From assembly GCA_003184365.1 (NCBI GenBank), contig NKYR01000024.1, forward strand, positions 297,867 to 361,866: 64,000 bases of DNA, in the 5' to 3' direction. Below are positions 10,572 to 22,247 of the stretch, in pieces. Positions within the stretch are counted from its first letter, which is position 1. The number at the start of each line of letters is the position of its first letter. The notes under the pieces are model-generated. The model was not told the DNA's origin. It saw nothing but the letters and a program-made list of their open reading frames with translations, and made no database searches. Source of the DNA: Evernia prunastri. Taxonomy: Eukaryota; Ascomycota; Lecanoromycetes; Lecanorales; Parmeliaceae. The position numbers were made by a program, and so were the translations under genes.

Positions 10572-11803
10572 TCAACTCGCGGCAGGATTGACAACAAGCT
10601 CCGGTATGTCTGGGACCCGCCTCAGGATGGACATCTGGTCCTTATTGAATCTCACAGGGTTTGTGCTCTCTACGATAAGACCACGGACTGCGTTTTCAAA
10701 TCTTGCTGGGTTCTGTTTGTACGCTTGCAAAAAGTTTCGTATCTCGGGTGAATCCAATGGGTCGCCGGGGTGATAGTCGGCTAGATGAGCCCCCATTGTC
10801 TTCAACCCATCTACCCATGTTCACCGAGGTCCCTAATGGGGAATTCGAATTCTGACGGACAACAGTGATCAGCAAACAGGGTGTAACACAAGACCGTGCC
10901 GAACAGTACTCACTGAATCTGACAATATCATCGATTGTCTCCTGCTTGATTCGCTTCGTGATTTGGTAATGAAGATAACAAATGCCGGCCTGGGTTATAT
11001 ATCAGCTCGTATGCTAGATTTCCATTAACGTAGGCCAGTGTGGACAAACCTGGTCTTCGTTCTCCCCCGTCACGTTAGGGTCGCGCATAATGACCACTTG
11101 GCCCCCGATGACATTCTCTTCGAGCCACTCACCAGCGTCACCTGTGCTGCGTTGGCCGCTTTGAGCGTCTAGGCGAGGAAGAAATTCTAGCGGAGTTTCT
11201 GTCCTGCCTTGACCCAGAAAGGTCACGAACACATGGGTGAGTTCGTGGAACAGCGTATTGGCCATTGCGAACAAGTGACTTTTGAATCGCGCTGAATCGA
11301 CGAGCTCCGGATCTTTGTAAGTTTCTGCTCTTACCCCGGCCTTGCACATGGCCCTGACATTCTATAGGGTGGTCAGCCTACCCTATCACAGAGCTCATAA
11401 GATCAAGCTGCCTTCGACTTACCAGTCCATTTAACAGGATACCCTGCTTCAAGGTGTCAAAGCCGTTACCCTCATCTTTATACTCGCGTCTAAAATGACC
11501 CCCTCTGACGTCTGGGTTCGTCATGGAATAGTCCACAAATATAGGGAGGAATTGCTCGTATATCTTGCCGATGAAAGTCCCCACGAGACTATCCGCATTT
11601 AGCTTCGGATGCAGTGCTGAGGCAAGTATTCTGAGACATTCCTGGGCCCTCGGGGTGGCGAAAATTTCCCGAGCCATCACTATGGATGCCCCAACGTATG
11701 TCGCTGCGTTTTCGCTATATGGGAGGAGTTGATTTGGCATTAGGACCTGGTCTTCATGGTTTACGACGAAGATAAGGAAGGCACTATTGAAAGGAATGGC
11801 CAT
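10572..11803 (-). CDS. Hypothetical protein with HELTH putative zinc-metallopeptidase motif
   Basis: Four exons: 11803-11423, 11361-11050, 10989-10914 and 10810-10572, 335 aa. All introns are GT-AG with compatible phases. The core of exon 2 reads ANTLFHELTHVFVTFLGQG, an HExxH motif at residues 166-170 in a hydrophobic helix, as in zincin metallopeptidases. The region before it (TYKDPELVDSARFKSHLFA) and the acidic stretch after it could supply a third zinc ligand, but I cannot identify it. There is no clear signal peptide: the N-terminus MAIPFNSAFLIFVVNHEDQ is mildly hydrophobic. I know no named family. Peptidase activity is inferred from the motif only. A GTG three codons upstream is not used as a start here. 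Confidence 0.7.
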
Positions 11804-13223
11804 GATAGTCACGTGGTGGTCTAGTGGTGAGAACTGATTGTTCTGGGATGGGTAAAGATGGATTTATGATAAGATGGAGAGCCTTTTAGTGTGAAAAAGA
11901 ACGAGAGGAGTTAGTTGTCAAGAAGAAGAGGAAGAAGGGAGATTGAATACTTTATACTCGAGACATGTCTCCCTCAAATCTTGGGTGGGATGCGTGGCGA
12001 AGCCATGCCGCCCAGCAAGTACAAGGTCCTCGTTGTATCAGCTTCAGACGTCACATACGTACAAACAGCAAACAAAGGAGGCAGTCGTTGATGAGATTCG
12101 GTGGGTCTCAGCCAGTGCAGAAAGTAGCTCGGATATTCGGGTGGTCACTAGCGCCAATATTTCGGATCTAGACGCAATGACTGCCTTATTATCGGTCAGG
12201 ATGACTCTAAATCAAGACTTTGAAGCAGCCTATCGATGCTCTAGTTGATCCCCGTCTCTGGTTTCTTCTCACATACCGCCTGGTGCCGCGATTCGTAACC
12301 GCATTGGATACCTTTTTGACTGCCTGGACAATTCCCAGTCGAGGCTTAGAATCGACATTCTGCCGCCCGCCTTGCCTAACCCTTGTCTTTTTCTACTTGC
12401 TGACGCTGACGCTACCTCCAATGTCGAAACTTAGGCTTACGGACCAGGCCACCGGCGGCTTCATGAGGCGGTGTATCGAGCCGTATGGTGTCGAATGAAT
12501 GACCGTTGATCGGAGCTTCTGCACCAAGAGCTCAACCTTGCTTCCGCAAGAGAAATCCCATATGCCGGAAACCAAATACTGTCTTGAGTCATGTGTGGGT
12601 GGCTGCTTCTGGTCTGCCCATGATCCTCCATAATCCGTAATTAGATATCAGTGCTTCAAGAAGGATTGATTCGAGATGCATGACTTACATACGGACTAAT
12701 TGTCTCGCCTTACCATGCTTTCCATTCCCCGTGTCACATTTCCTCGCATGACGCATGGATGTGCCGGCTTGGACACAGATGAAGCAAGGCAGTAGTCTCC
12801 AATACCGTCCTCCCGAAATTTGATCTGACAGATTGACAATCTGCTGCGATGTGATCTCCTCATAAAGGCCACAATCCCGGAATCACCCTAGACCCACTCT
12901 GAGATTTCCGAGGGTCCGAGAAATATTGACTTTGAGAGTGGTGTGGGAAAACATGGAAAACATGCTGAGAAGGCAGTGCAGATACAAAATTACATTCACA
13001 ACGGTAGCTGTGCAATCGAGATCGACGATTACCAAGAGCCAAGTTCTGATTTGCTGAAAGCTGTTTTGGGTTGAATCTTGTGATGGCAGTGAGCTTGGTA
13101 CAAATGAGCCGTGTTGAGAAGTGAGTATCCAGGCTCGCTCTTAGATATGTGTCAGGCTGGGTAGCTCGCCTGGTAATCGAGCGCGCTGCAGCTTGCTGAG
13201 CTTCCGCAAATTGGGCTCTTAGG
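11804..13223. other. Intergenic stretch, nothing recognised
   Basis: It contains the promoter side of the HELTH-protein gene. Short open frames on both strands lack recognisable domains. Confidence 0.4.
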
Positions 13224-13406
13224 CTACCAATGGGAATAAACGGGACAGGGGTCTTTCGTTCCATGGCCAGGTAGTAGTGTCTGGGATGTGTAGAAATTCT
13301 GATAGTAGCTATCGTAAAAGTCACCTGCCAAGGTTGGTGGGGCTTCGGCCTCTTCAACCAATGAAGAGATGGGCGAAGCCGGCTTTGTTTCAGCACCGTC
13401 AGTCAT
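13224..13406 (-). CDS. Possible small acidic protein, structure unresolved
   Basis: From the ATG at 13406 a 60-codon frame begins MTDGAETKPASPISSLVEEA and continues through an acidic, tyrosine-rich segment (GDFYDSYYQNFYTSQT). An overlapping frame just downstream (IPIGSLRAQFAEAQQAAARS) looks more coding-like than the tail of this one. Either an intron was missed or there is a frameshift near 13270. No family recognised. Its ATG lies 404 bp from that of the divergent gene at 13810. Confidence 0.3.
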   Translation of the reverse strand: MTDGAETKPASPISSLVEEAEAPPTLAGDFYDSYYQNFYTSQTLLPGHGTKDPCPVYSHW

Positions 13407-13809
13407 GTTTTTCCAGGTTTTGTTCGTCGAAATGGTGTGAGGGGAATTCTTAATGATTGCATTGGTGGAAAATTCGGAGTAAGAAAGTCCCAGGAAGATG
13501 GAAGCGCTACAACTAATGGGATCAGCGACAGGGCTGGTAAAAAGTACTTTACACATGCTAAAATCCTGCATCTAGGTAATGTACATGTAATAAAAATGAT
13601 CGAGATGAGGTATTTTTGAGCATCCCCAAATGTCTTCCTACACTCTGGTTACTTTACATGATTACCTAACACTGACAGACCCAAATATCTTACCTACTCA
13701 TTTATTACAGGAGACGCCAAGCTTGCTTCTCCCCGTGTCTCGCTCCGCCCCTATCTTTCTTCTGTGCAACAGTCTTCACCATCTTAGATACTGCTTCATC
13801 AAAATCAAA

Positions 13810-15015
13810 ATGGAGAAACTCAACCCAAACCTCGACGAGATGCCGGGATTTGGTCGGCTCACCAATCTTTGTCCCGAAAAGCTGGAAGAATTGGAGACTG
13901 TTCTTGCATCAATCCTGGCATTACCTGTGGCTCGAGAGACTTATGCTCAGATCATTGATGGGACACCAATTCGCACCCCTTCTTTTGATGGCATCAAGGC
14001 CCATAGATCTCATCTTACGGAACCCATCATTGTCAACGATAATGCAAAGCCCAGTGACCAGGCTATACAAAACTACGAAAAGATCAGAGCAACCTTCACA
14101 CCTCAAGGTTTGATAGTTGACCTCAAAGTGTGCTCTCCCTCTATATCAGTGACTCGACTCGTCAAATCTGATTCGATTTAGGTAGCTCAGGCCTACCAAA
14201 ACTCGCCGCCGGGTAGCTGTGAACATATGTTGCGCCTTCTAGAGATAGCAGCAGCCTCAGTGAATACACTAGCGGGGATGCTCTATGCATCTTTTCATCC
14301 GGACACTAACATTAAGCCTCCCGAACTGAAGATAGAGGATCTCCGACAATGTGACTTGACTGGTCAATTCTATGTCAATTTTTATCATACGCACTATCGA
14401 CTGTTCGACGGGTACCCATTTGGTCTGTTAAATGTTGTGGGATATTGGGCCGAAGCCGAGCTTTTGGGCGGTGTCTTGCTGTTTGAGCATGTGGACACAG
14501 GCTCTGAGGTTCAGTTGATCTCAGTGAATTCTGGCAAAAGTGACTCTAACGGAGACCAGATCACCAACGCTTTTCTGCACACCCAGAACAAGGCTTATGC
14601 TTTTCAGCTCTCCGAACAACAGCTTCAGTCTTTCGCAGGTCTGGGCATACCAGGCAATGTAGATAAACCCGCTAACGCGGAGACAATCCTCCCATTCGTC
14701 AAACGATCAGATGCCCGCACAGAGCCTACCTTCGTCAGACTGGGAGAGGAACCTCTTCGTATCTACAAGAACGATTATGACAAGCCGCCCATTTCGCCCA
14801 TTCCAAGAAAACCAAGCTGCATCATAAAGGCAGATTCAGAATTTGGCAAAAAGATGGAGAGAATGATGAACTCCGCACATGAAAACTACCCAGCGCTTTT
14901 TCAGCATCCACCGTCTTCCCAAGATGCATACTTGGCGAGAGACGCTGCCTCCTCCTCCTCGCCAAACTCCGTACAACATGATGGCAACATTGAGGGGCGG
15001 CACAGCCAGCGGTAG
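13810..15015 (+). CDS. Hypothetical fungal protein, 383 aa
   Basis: Exons 13810-14127 and 14182-15015, joined in phase 0 across a 54-nt intron ending GATTTAG. The protein has an N-terminal helical region (EKLEELETVLASILALPVAR), a middle segment rich in aromatic residues (GQFYVNFYHTHYRLFDGYPFG followed by VVGYWAEAELLGG), and a polar, Pro/Ser-rich C-terminus from about residue 300. The middle looks like a compact enzyme-like or ligand-binding domain, but I cannot name a family. No signal peptide or membrane segment. Codon quality is uniform across both exons, so I regard it as a real gene. Confidence 0.75.
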
Positions 15016-17491
15016 GACTGATGTTCTGCAGAATGTAAAAACGCCAACCAAGGCATCAAGGGGATTGCTCGCGTACGAACAGGGTGTTGGATGGTTAGGG
15101 CTATCTTAAGACGTCGCATAATTTATGCAGACAAGCCTCGTTGAGCAATGACTGCCTTCAAAACTCCAACTTAGAGACAGTGATCTCTCTCATCTACTGC
15201 AGGTGGTCTGCAGCACACTCCTTCTCAATAACATGAAACGTCTGCTTGACACCGAGCCAGCCGGCTATCAACGTTCCGACAGTCTGATGTGTGAAGGCTG
15301 TGTCCTCGTTATTAATCTTTATTATCTCGTGACTCCGGTCTTCAGCAGCGACGTCTATCATTAGTTACGCGTGATAGCATTTTGCTGGAACCACCGCCCA
15401 TGGGAAGCAGGAGGTAAATCCCGATGAAGAGATGTAGAACCGCTCGCATTTGAGGCCATCTCTGGTCCAAATATCCCTCGTAGTCGGCGTGCCTTTTTTG
15501 GTAAGCCTAAGTCTTTCACCTCGCTGTCGCTGTTGCTGTCGTTATATTATCGTCTATATCAAAGCCTATATCATGTTCCACTTTATGATAGCTGTATAAG
15601 TCTCCTTTCACGCTGGTGTAGCTACGCTGAGCTCCAATGTAATCAAGCTGCTATGCTGCTATGCTGCGCTCCAATATGCTGCCCTTGAATGTAGTGGTAC
15701 CATGCCGCGCTCCAATGCAGTACTCCTATATTGAGCTCCAATGTAGTACTATTATGCTGAGCTTCAGTATAGTAAGTAGTAGTGCTCTCAGTAATAACAT
15801 TGCTCCCTTCATGGTAGCAGTATTTCTAGTAGCACCAGTGCTCCGAGCAGTGGTAGTGCTCCCTTGATAACAGCAGTACTTTCAGTAGTAGTAGTGCTTC
15901 CAGCAGTTAGTAGCGGTGGCTAATGAGCTCTCGTTTACGGTGTCACTCAGCACAAGCAAAGAAGATCTTGAGAAATCGCGCACGCGGGATTGGCGTACGG
16001 TCACTATCTGCATCTTTCACGGCAGATGCTATAAGACAGTCGTTTAATTGATCCACCACTCGAGACCTATCACGCACTGGTGTATGGCAGCGGTGAACTT
16101 CCAGCCAGGATTTGCATAACGAGTGGCCATGTCCAGAACTCGAATCTCAATTTAAAAGCTGGTCATGAGCCAGGCGTGCCCGCTGGAGCATTGTAGCTCT
16201 GTTGACCGCTTGGTTCCTGGCCGCTGCAGCTTTCTGGTAGCCTGTGCGGGCCGGTTGCGCTCTTCTACTGGCAATCAGCACATTGATTCGGAAGGAAATT
16301 ATTCCTCCATCATGTCGAGGCAGAAACAGAGCCCATTTTCAATCAGAGAAAACGTCCAGACGAGGGTAGTACACGTGCTTCCGTTTCCCGGTGCAGTTCT
16401 GAGAGAGAATTTTCAAATGGTGCAAGGAGATTAGAAATGGGTAGTGAAGCCGATAGATCTCAAAAGATGAGAGCTTCTGGGCAGCGTCCTCGATTGCAGC
16501 GAAAGCCTATGTACATCGGTGATGTAATATGTTTTTGGAGCGAAACCATCGGAGGTTTGCATCCTTCATAGTCCCTATGATAAGACACGGGATAGTCATG
16601 ATCTGATGTGGTTCAGAACACATTGTTGTAGTAATATTTCGCTTCACAGGCTGTAAATAACCGTGAAAGGTGCTTGGCTGCTTGCTTTGAACAAATACCT
16701 TTTTCCCTGGCCCATTGTTCCAGATCGTCGCTATCGCCAGTGCTATCCCCATTCTCTTCGTGATGATGAAGAATGGCACGAATTGCCATCCAACAAACTC
16801 GTACCTTGTTGTTGCAAAGCGCCAAGAGCCGCCCCTTGCCGTTGGTTGCCGTCTTGTCGCATGAGACCCCTGCCGTAGATCCTTGTTTCAAAACAACAGA
16901 TTTTTGTGTACTCCTCACATCTTCCTCAAACCTACCTATCCTTGTGAACCGCTCAAGATGAACTCAATTTGCTGAGAGAGCGGCTTCTTTATTTACCATC
17001 TCAGCTCATTTTTCTCTCCTGATGAGCACATCTTGAAGCATGGCAGCGGCAATGCCACAAACCCCGCGTACTGCGCAGACAGAGTGGCATTTGGATCTTC
17101 CACGCATCGATCAGGATGAAGCACTCGGTGAAATGGTGAGAAAGCTTTCTGTGTGAGTCCGCCACCGTTCTCTTGTCGTATCAATATCCCAACTTGCGAA
17201 GAATGGTCGTTTCCTGCAATGCCGCAAACCTGCGGCAGGTTCAATGTTACTTCTCAAAATCACTATATTTTGTTGTAAACCAGGAGGGGAGGCTTTGAGA
17301 TCCGGGAGTGTGTCGAGACGCTGGAAACATCAGATGGACCCCTGAAAGGCTGGCCAAGCTTATGATAAGTTCACGTCAGGAGTCTCTACTATTGAACTTC
17401 ACTTAGGAGGCACCAGTCTCACGTTCAAATTCTGTGGTTTGGGAACTTTGTGGTCAAGAGCGAAGCGTAGTAGGAGCTGACTCTTTAAAAG
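15016..17491. other. Gene-poor stretch with degenerate repeats
   Basis: Open frames near 16500-17240 on the minus strand are modest and mostly begin with non-ATG codons, and I could not assemble a convincing gene. The degenerate repeat at about 15610-15915 is listed separately. The first coding exon(s) of the cation-channel gene must lie in the last few hundred bases and are unresolved. Confidence 0.4.
15610..15915. repeat. Degenerate short-period repeat (GCTGAGCTCCAATGTAGTAC-like)
   Basis: The words GAGCTCCAATG, GCGCTCCAATG and TAGTAGTAGTGCT recur many times at irregular spacing, giving an imperfect minisatellite. Units have diverged too far for a clear copy number. Confidence 0.55.
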
Positions 17492-20267
17492 CTACTTTAT
17501 AGATGCTATCGAAGCCCCTCATACATTTGAGCAACTAAGGACGGCGTCTGTGGGGCATATATTGAAGCCGCTCATCAAGTCCCTCTCCGACACTTGTCAC
17601 CATCCCGACATCGTGTCCGCTTTGTTGTCAGTCAGCCCTCGCAGGCTATGCATTGTCTGTCAATGCTTAACAAGTAATCCAGGATACTGAGATACGAATT
17701 CGCCTCTGGTGACCAACAAGACGATCATGGGATCAGCGAGACTCGAGGTCACGCTTGCGAGATTGTGGCTTGGAGGTTCTTGACCCATCTGTCAGCGGCC
17801 GAGCTAATCGATTATCTTCTGCATGAACTTCCTCCAGTCAGCTCTGATCCCGAGGACCATGATGAAATCGAAACCGCGGACAATGAAGACGCTGCCGAGC
17901 GAGCTGTGCTTCTCTCGGGACGGGACCCCGCAGCTGCAAGCACACAAGGCAAAATTAGAACATCCTCAATCGAGGACGAGACATCGTCCTCCTTTGTCGG
18001 CCTAAATGCCCTTGAAATTGCGGCAGTTGCAGGTGCGAAGAAGTTTCTCAGCCAACGGGTTGTTCAGAAGACGGTCGACGACATTTGGAACGGTGATATC
18101 ATTTTCTGGGAGTCTCTGAGTCGATACAGCAAGAAAAAGGCGAAAATTTACAACAAGGCTCGAGCAGATCCATACTGCAGGCTCCGAGTACCCAAATATC
18201 AGAAAAGCTTCGAGGCTCTATTTTTTGCTCTATTTCTCGGTTTGTATTACGCAGTGCTCGTAGAGAGAAATCCCCAGAAGTTCACTCCAGTCGAAGTCCT
18301 CTTGTACATCTGGATTACTGCATTCGCCTACGACGAGTTCGGAGAGTTTCGCGATGCTGGAATTTCCTTTTATGTGGCAGACTTCTGGAGCTTGTGGGAT
18401 CTTGGGATCATCGGCATCGGTGTAGCCTATATGATATCCAGTGAGTGATTAGCGTTGCACTATGTCCAACTTGAGTCATGATCAGGTCATGCCAGCCTCT
18501 CATAAGCTGCAAGGGAGAGCCGGCAAAGCAGACTCTGCCATCGAGCGACAGGTAGCTGACTCAATGCCGAAGGGATTATTGGCTTGGCGAAGGATAGTCC
18601 GGCCATCACCGACGTATGCTTCGATGTACTTTCTCTCGAAGCCTTATTTTTGCTTCCTCGAGTGTGTTCTTTGTTATCCCTTGTCCCATTCTTTGGAACC
18701 TTGGTAAGCTGCTGTCCATCCGCCAACTCTCGATGTACGCGCTCAACTTGGTCAACAGATACCCTGCCTTAAAGAAATGGTAAGCTTCGGCATTGATTGT
18801 GGGGTTTCGAATCGGCCATGCTGACAGCGTTCTCGGATCAGACCATGGACTTCATCAAGTTTCTGGGCATAGTGGTCATTTTGTTCTGTGGCTTTCTGAC
18901 AACCTTTACCATGCTTGCACGAGGCGACTTTACGCCTAGTCAGGTATTATGGATCATGATCAATGTTCGTCTCCCGATCATTCCCTTGCAAAATGCAAGC
19001 TAACAATGCAAGAAGGTCTTTTTTGGGTGAGGCCTGAACAAGTAAATATGTCTTGATCCAATAGCTGACTGGGGGTCAAAGTTCCACATCGGCTGGCTTG
19101 TAAGTGGGAGATGCAATGCTTTCCGTTGGGCAGATTGCGGCATTTGCAGCGTTTGTCGCGTTCACAAGCTCGTAACAATAACTGACTGGTGCTTCTGGAC
19201 GGGCAGTGAAGTTGCCGACCGTGTAAGTGTCTCGATGAATGCAAAGCACCATCTTTGAAGGCAGGGGTTTGAGATGGAAATGACAATGCTGATTACTTAA
19301 CGTTCTTCAGATCTCGCCTGCGCTTGGACCAATTGTGCGCTAGCTCCCGTCCCACATGCATTTGTCAATGGTCAGGCACATTAGGCAGTCAGTCATGCTA
19401 ATTGGACATATAGCTCATGCTCATATTCATCATCCTCACCAACATACTCCTCTTAACATCATTGATTGCCATCTTGAGCCAAGTCTTTACCAAGGTGCGT
19501 CCGCCAATTCACCAGCAGTGCGCACCGTCCTCCGACAGCGCCGTATGTGCGGTTTCGCAACCGTATATTCATCGGATCAAGACATTAGAGTCTTTACAGA
19601 GCAATACTGAGCGGAAAATAGGTCATGGATCACGCCAGAGAAGAATACCTCTTTCAGTAAGCCTATCCTGGAGACAGTGGAGAGTTTGAGTCCCAGAGAG
19701 CCCTAACCGACGTTTCAGATATTCAGTGTTTGTGCTCGAGGTAAGAGGATCATGCACAGGAAGTATTCCGAAATGCTGAAACTTGTCTAGGCATCAGCAT
19801 CACGACGCCTGACTTACTACTTCCCTCCTTTGGTATGTGTCCTTGGCATTCGTGAATAGCATTGCCAACGTTGGTCCTAGAATCTCTTACCACTGCTATT
19901 GTTTCGGCCATTGAGACTGTGTGTACCATCAGAGCAAGTGCGGTCGGCGCGGATTGTGCTGTTAAAGCTCACTCATGCTCCATATATCGCTGCCATATGG
20001 ATTTACGAGGAGTTGCATGGATTGAGTAGCCGCTGGCAGATCCCGCAGCAACGTATGCAATCTGCGAAGCGAGGCATACATTCGTGTACGCCAACGCGAC
20101 GGCCAAATCTTAGGAGCAGGTCCGAAATGTCGATGCCCAAGACACCGACCAGTGCCAAGCGCCCAAGTGCGCTTGGTCTAACGGACCATGATATGGCAGC
20201 TACACTGAAGGCCATGAATGAGCGACTGGCTACTATGGAACGGAAGATTGACCAGCTTAGCAAATGA
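17492..20267 (+). CDS. YVC1/TRP-like fungal cation channel, 5' end unresolved
   Basis: Fourteen exons can be placed: 17492-17626, 17683-18440, 18573-18703, 18759-18779, 18842-18964, 19016-19026, 19082-19099, 19207-19222, 19311-19334, 19414-19494, 19622-19656, 19719-19740, 19791-19832 and 19881-20267. They give 600 residues in one continuous frame. The cytosolic N-terminus carries CEIVAWRFLTHLSAAELIDY. Membrane segments follow: FEALFFALFLGLYYAVL, VEVLLYIWITAFAYDEF, LWDLGIIGIGVAYMIS, EALFLLPRVCSLLSLV and FIKFLGIVVILFCGFLTTF. A pore region spans the microexons (VFFGSTSAGFEVADRISPAL), and the last helix is LMLIFIILTNILLLTSLIAIL. A short coiled coil (MNERLATMERKIDQLSK) ends the protein. The family conducts Ca2+ and other cations, typically at the vacuole. 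The exon starting 19016 could instead start at 19013 (tandem AAGAAG acceptor). The true start codon lies upstream of 17492 and I could not identify it. Confidence 0.85.
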
Positions 20268-22247
20268 TATGTGGTACCAGGCCTCCCGGAAATGTGGCAA
20301 CGGACACCCTTTGTGCAGGAAGCGAATGGCCTGATCGGAAATTCCGTCTTTCAGATGGAAGCGGCCCATGCCGAGCGAACCCATCGCCAGACACACATGG
20401 ATTATCTCAGCGCACAATCATAATAGTTCAAGCCGGTAATCTGGCAGGATAAGGGAAAGTCTGGAAATCAGGCAAGTATCACAGCAAGATGGGTGTTTGA
20501 AACGGACCGATGTGTGAAAGCTACAAGATCTAGACAATAATGGATCGCAGGCGGCGACTCCACGTAACCACGGAATACCTCCGCTCCTTCGTATTGGAAA
20601 AGTCCCTCGGCGGCTGATCCCTTCTCATTCTATGTTTTGAGTCTTTTGAGACAAAGGGACAACTCCGTTCCGAAAGGCTACCATGGCAAGCTCTGGCTCC
20701 GGCTAGAAGGGTTAAGAGATCTTCACTCGACTGCTCTGGAATGTACTCAGTGGATTATTGGCGGAGAAAGAGGGAGAAGAGAGAAATACTTTAGGACTAC
20801 AGACCTCGTAGCGAAAACGGGGCGTAAGCGAACGAAGCGAATCTTTTTGGACCGATGTTTCAGACTTTGAAGTGCTTGCATGATTTAATGCGAACTATTC
20901 CTATTAAAGATTAGACTCGTCCGGCAAATGCTTTTTCCCTTTTTCCCTTTTTTCCCTTTTTTCCCTTTTACCTTTTTTACCATGTGCGTCGACTCCGCCG
21001 AACCGGTTTATGCCGAGAAAGACATTTTTGGCCGTCACTATCTTTCAGCCTCGTGTCCGATGTGTTTTCTTTTCTTTTCACCATTTATTTATATTATTCT
21101 GTTGTTTTTGGTCGGAATGATGCTACGTTGATTATCGATGGTGGATGGTGGATGACTGATGACCCATGGCTGCTGACCATGTTGCTGATGATTACTATGA
21201 TGCTGATTTTGCCATGATTTCCTAAGTTTGGCTCCTGAGTGAGTGCTTCAAAAATCGAAGGGTTTGTAAGAGTGGTAAGGTAGGTAGAGTAAGGTGGTCT
21301 GATCATTCAAAATCAAAAGTGAAAAAGGTGAAAAAAGGACGTTGCAGCTTTGAGGGAGGGGTCAATTTAAGCACTAAACCTCAATTGATCAAGTGGGTGA
21401 AATGGGGCTTGGATCGCTGAAGATATCCACACCATTGATTTCCCCTTTTCCCCTTTATCGTTCCTGATGGTGGGCTGATGATGCGAAATTGGAATTGGAA
21501 GAAAAAAAGTCCGTCTGACTGTGTAATGACGCTAATTTTAGGCATATATTACAATACGTGGTATGGTACATACTGTCATACCCCTGCGTTGCTAAGTAGT
21601 GTGGGAATACACTAAAATGTACCCTGGTCCAGGTCCAAAGGATTTTAGCATCTGGAGGCGGTGGATGCATGGAGCAGGGATAACTGCCCTTAGCCCTTAG
21701 CCTTTAAGCTGCAATTGACTAAGGTACCTAAGTTACTTTCTCTCTTGTCCTGCTCACTAACATTTGATGCACCTTCTATCTCTTCCCTACCTACTACTCT
21801 TAACTACTATTACTACTACTATTGCTACTAATACTACTATTACTACCAATTACATAGATAAATGGTGGGCAGTGCCATCTTTATCCAATCTTACTCACAC
21901 AACACACACTCTTCCTCCTTGACACAACTTCACTCATAGCGTGCATTCTGCCTTGAACCTCGAAACCTATATCTCTCGACTCTCGACTCTCAAACCCCCA
22001 CTTCCTTCACTTCTCACCTAGGACTACCACTACTACTACCTTACTTTCTTTTCATACTTATTCCTCCATCGCGCCTTCCAACCAACACCTGCCAACAACA
22101 AAACAACCTTCTTCTTACTTCCACTCCACAACCCAAAATCCCCAGAGCTACTTATATATCAACGACCTCTAACTCTGCTATTGTTTCGCTCGCGCCATCT
22201 TGCCATTATAGGCGCTTGCTCCCAATCGCACCGTCTACCCATACCTG
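20268..22247. other. Non-coding stretch; long leader of the C2H2 gene
   Basis: Repeated CCCTTTTT tracts lie at 20934-20975 and a CTACTACTATTACTAC tract at about 21790-21850. The pyrimidine-rich sequence just before 22248 resembles long fungal 5' leaders. No gene recognised. Confidence 0.5.

Noticed and set aside
16613..17244. Minus-strand frames with scattered cysteines
   Set aside because: They start at non-ATG codons and could not be linked by plausible introns into one gene.
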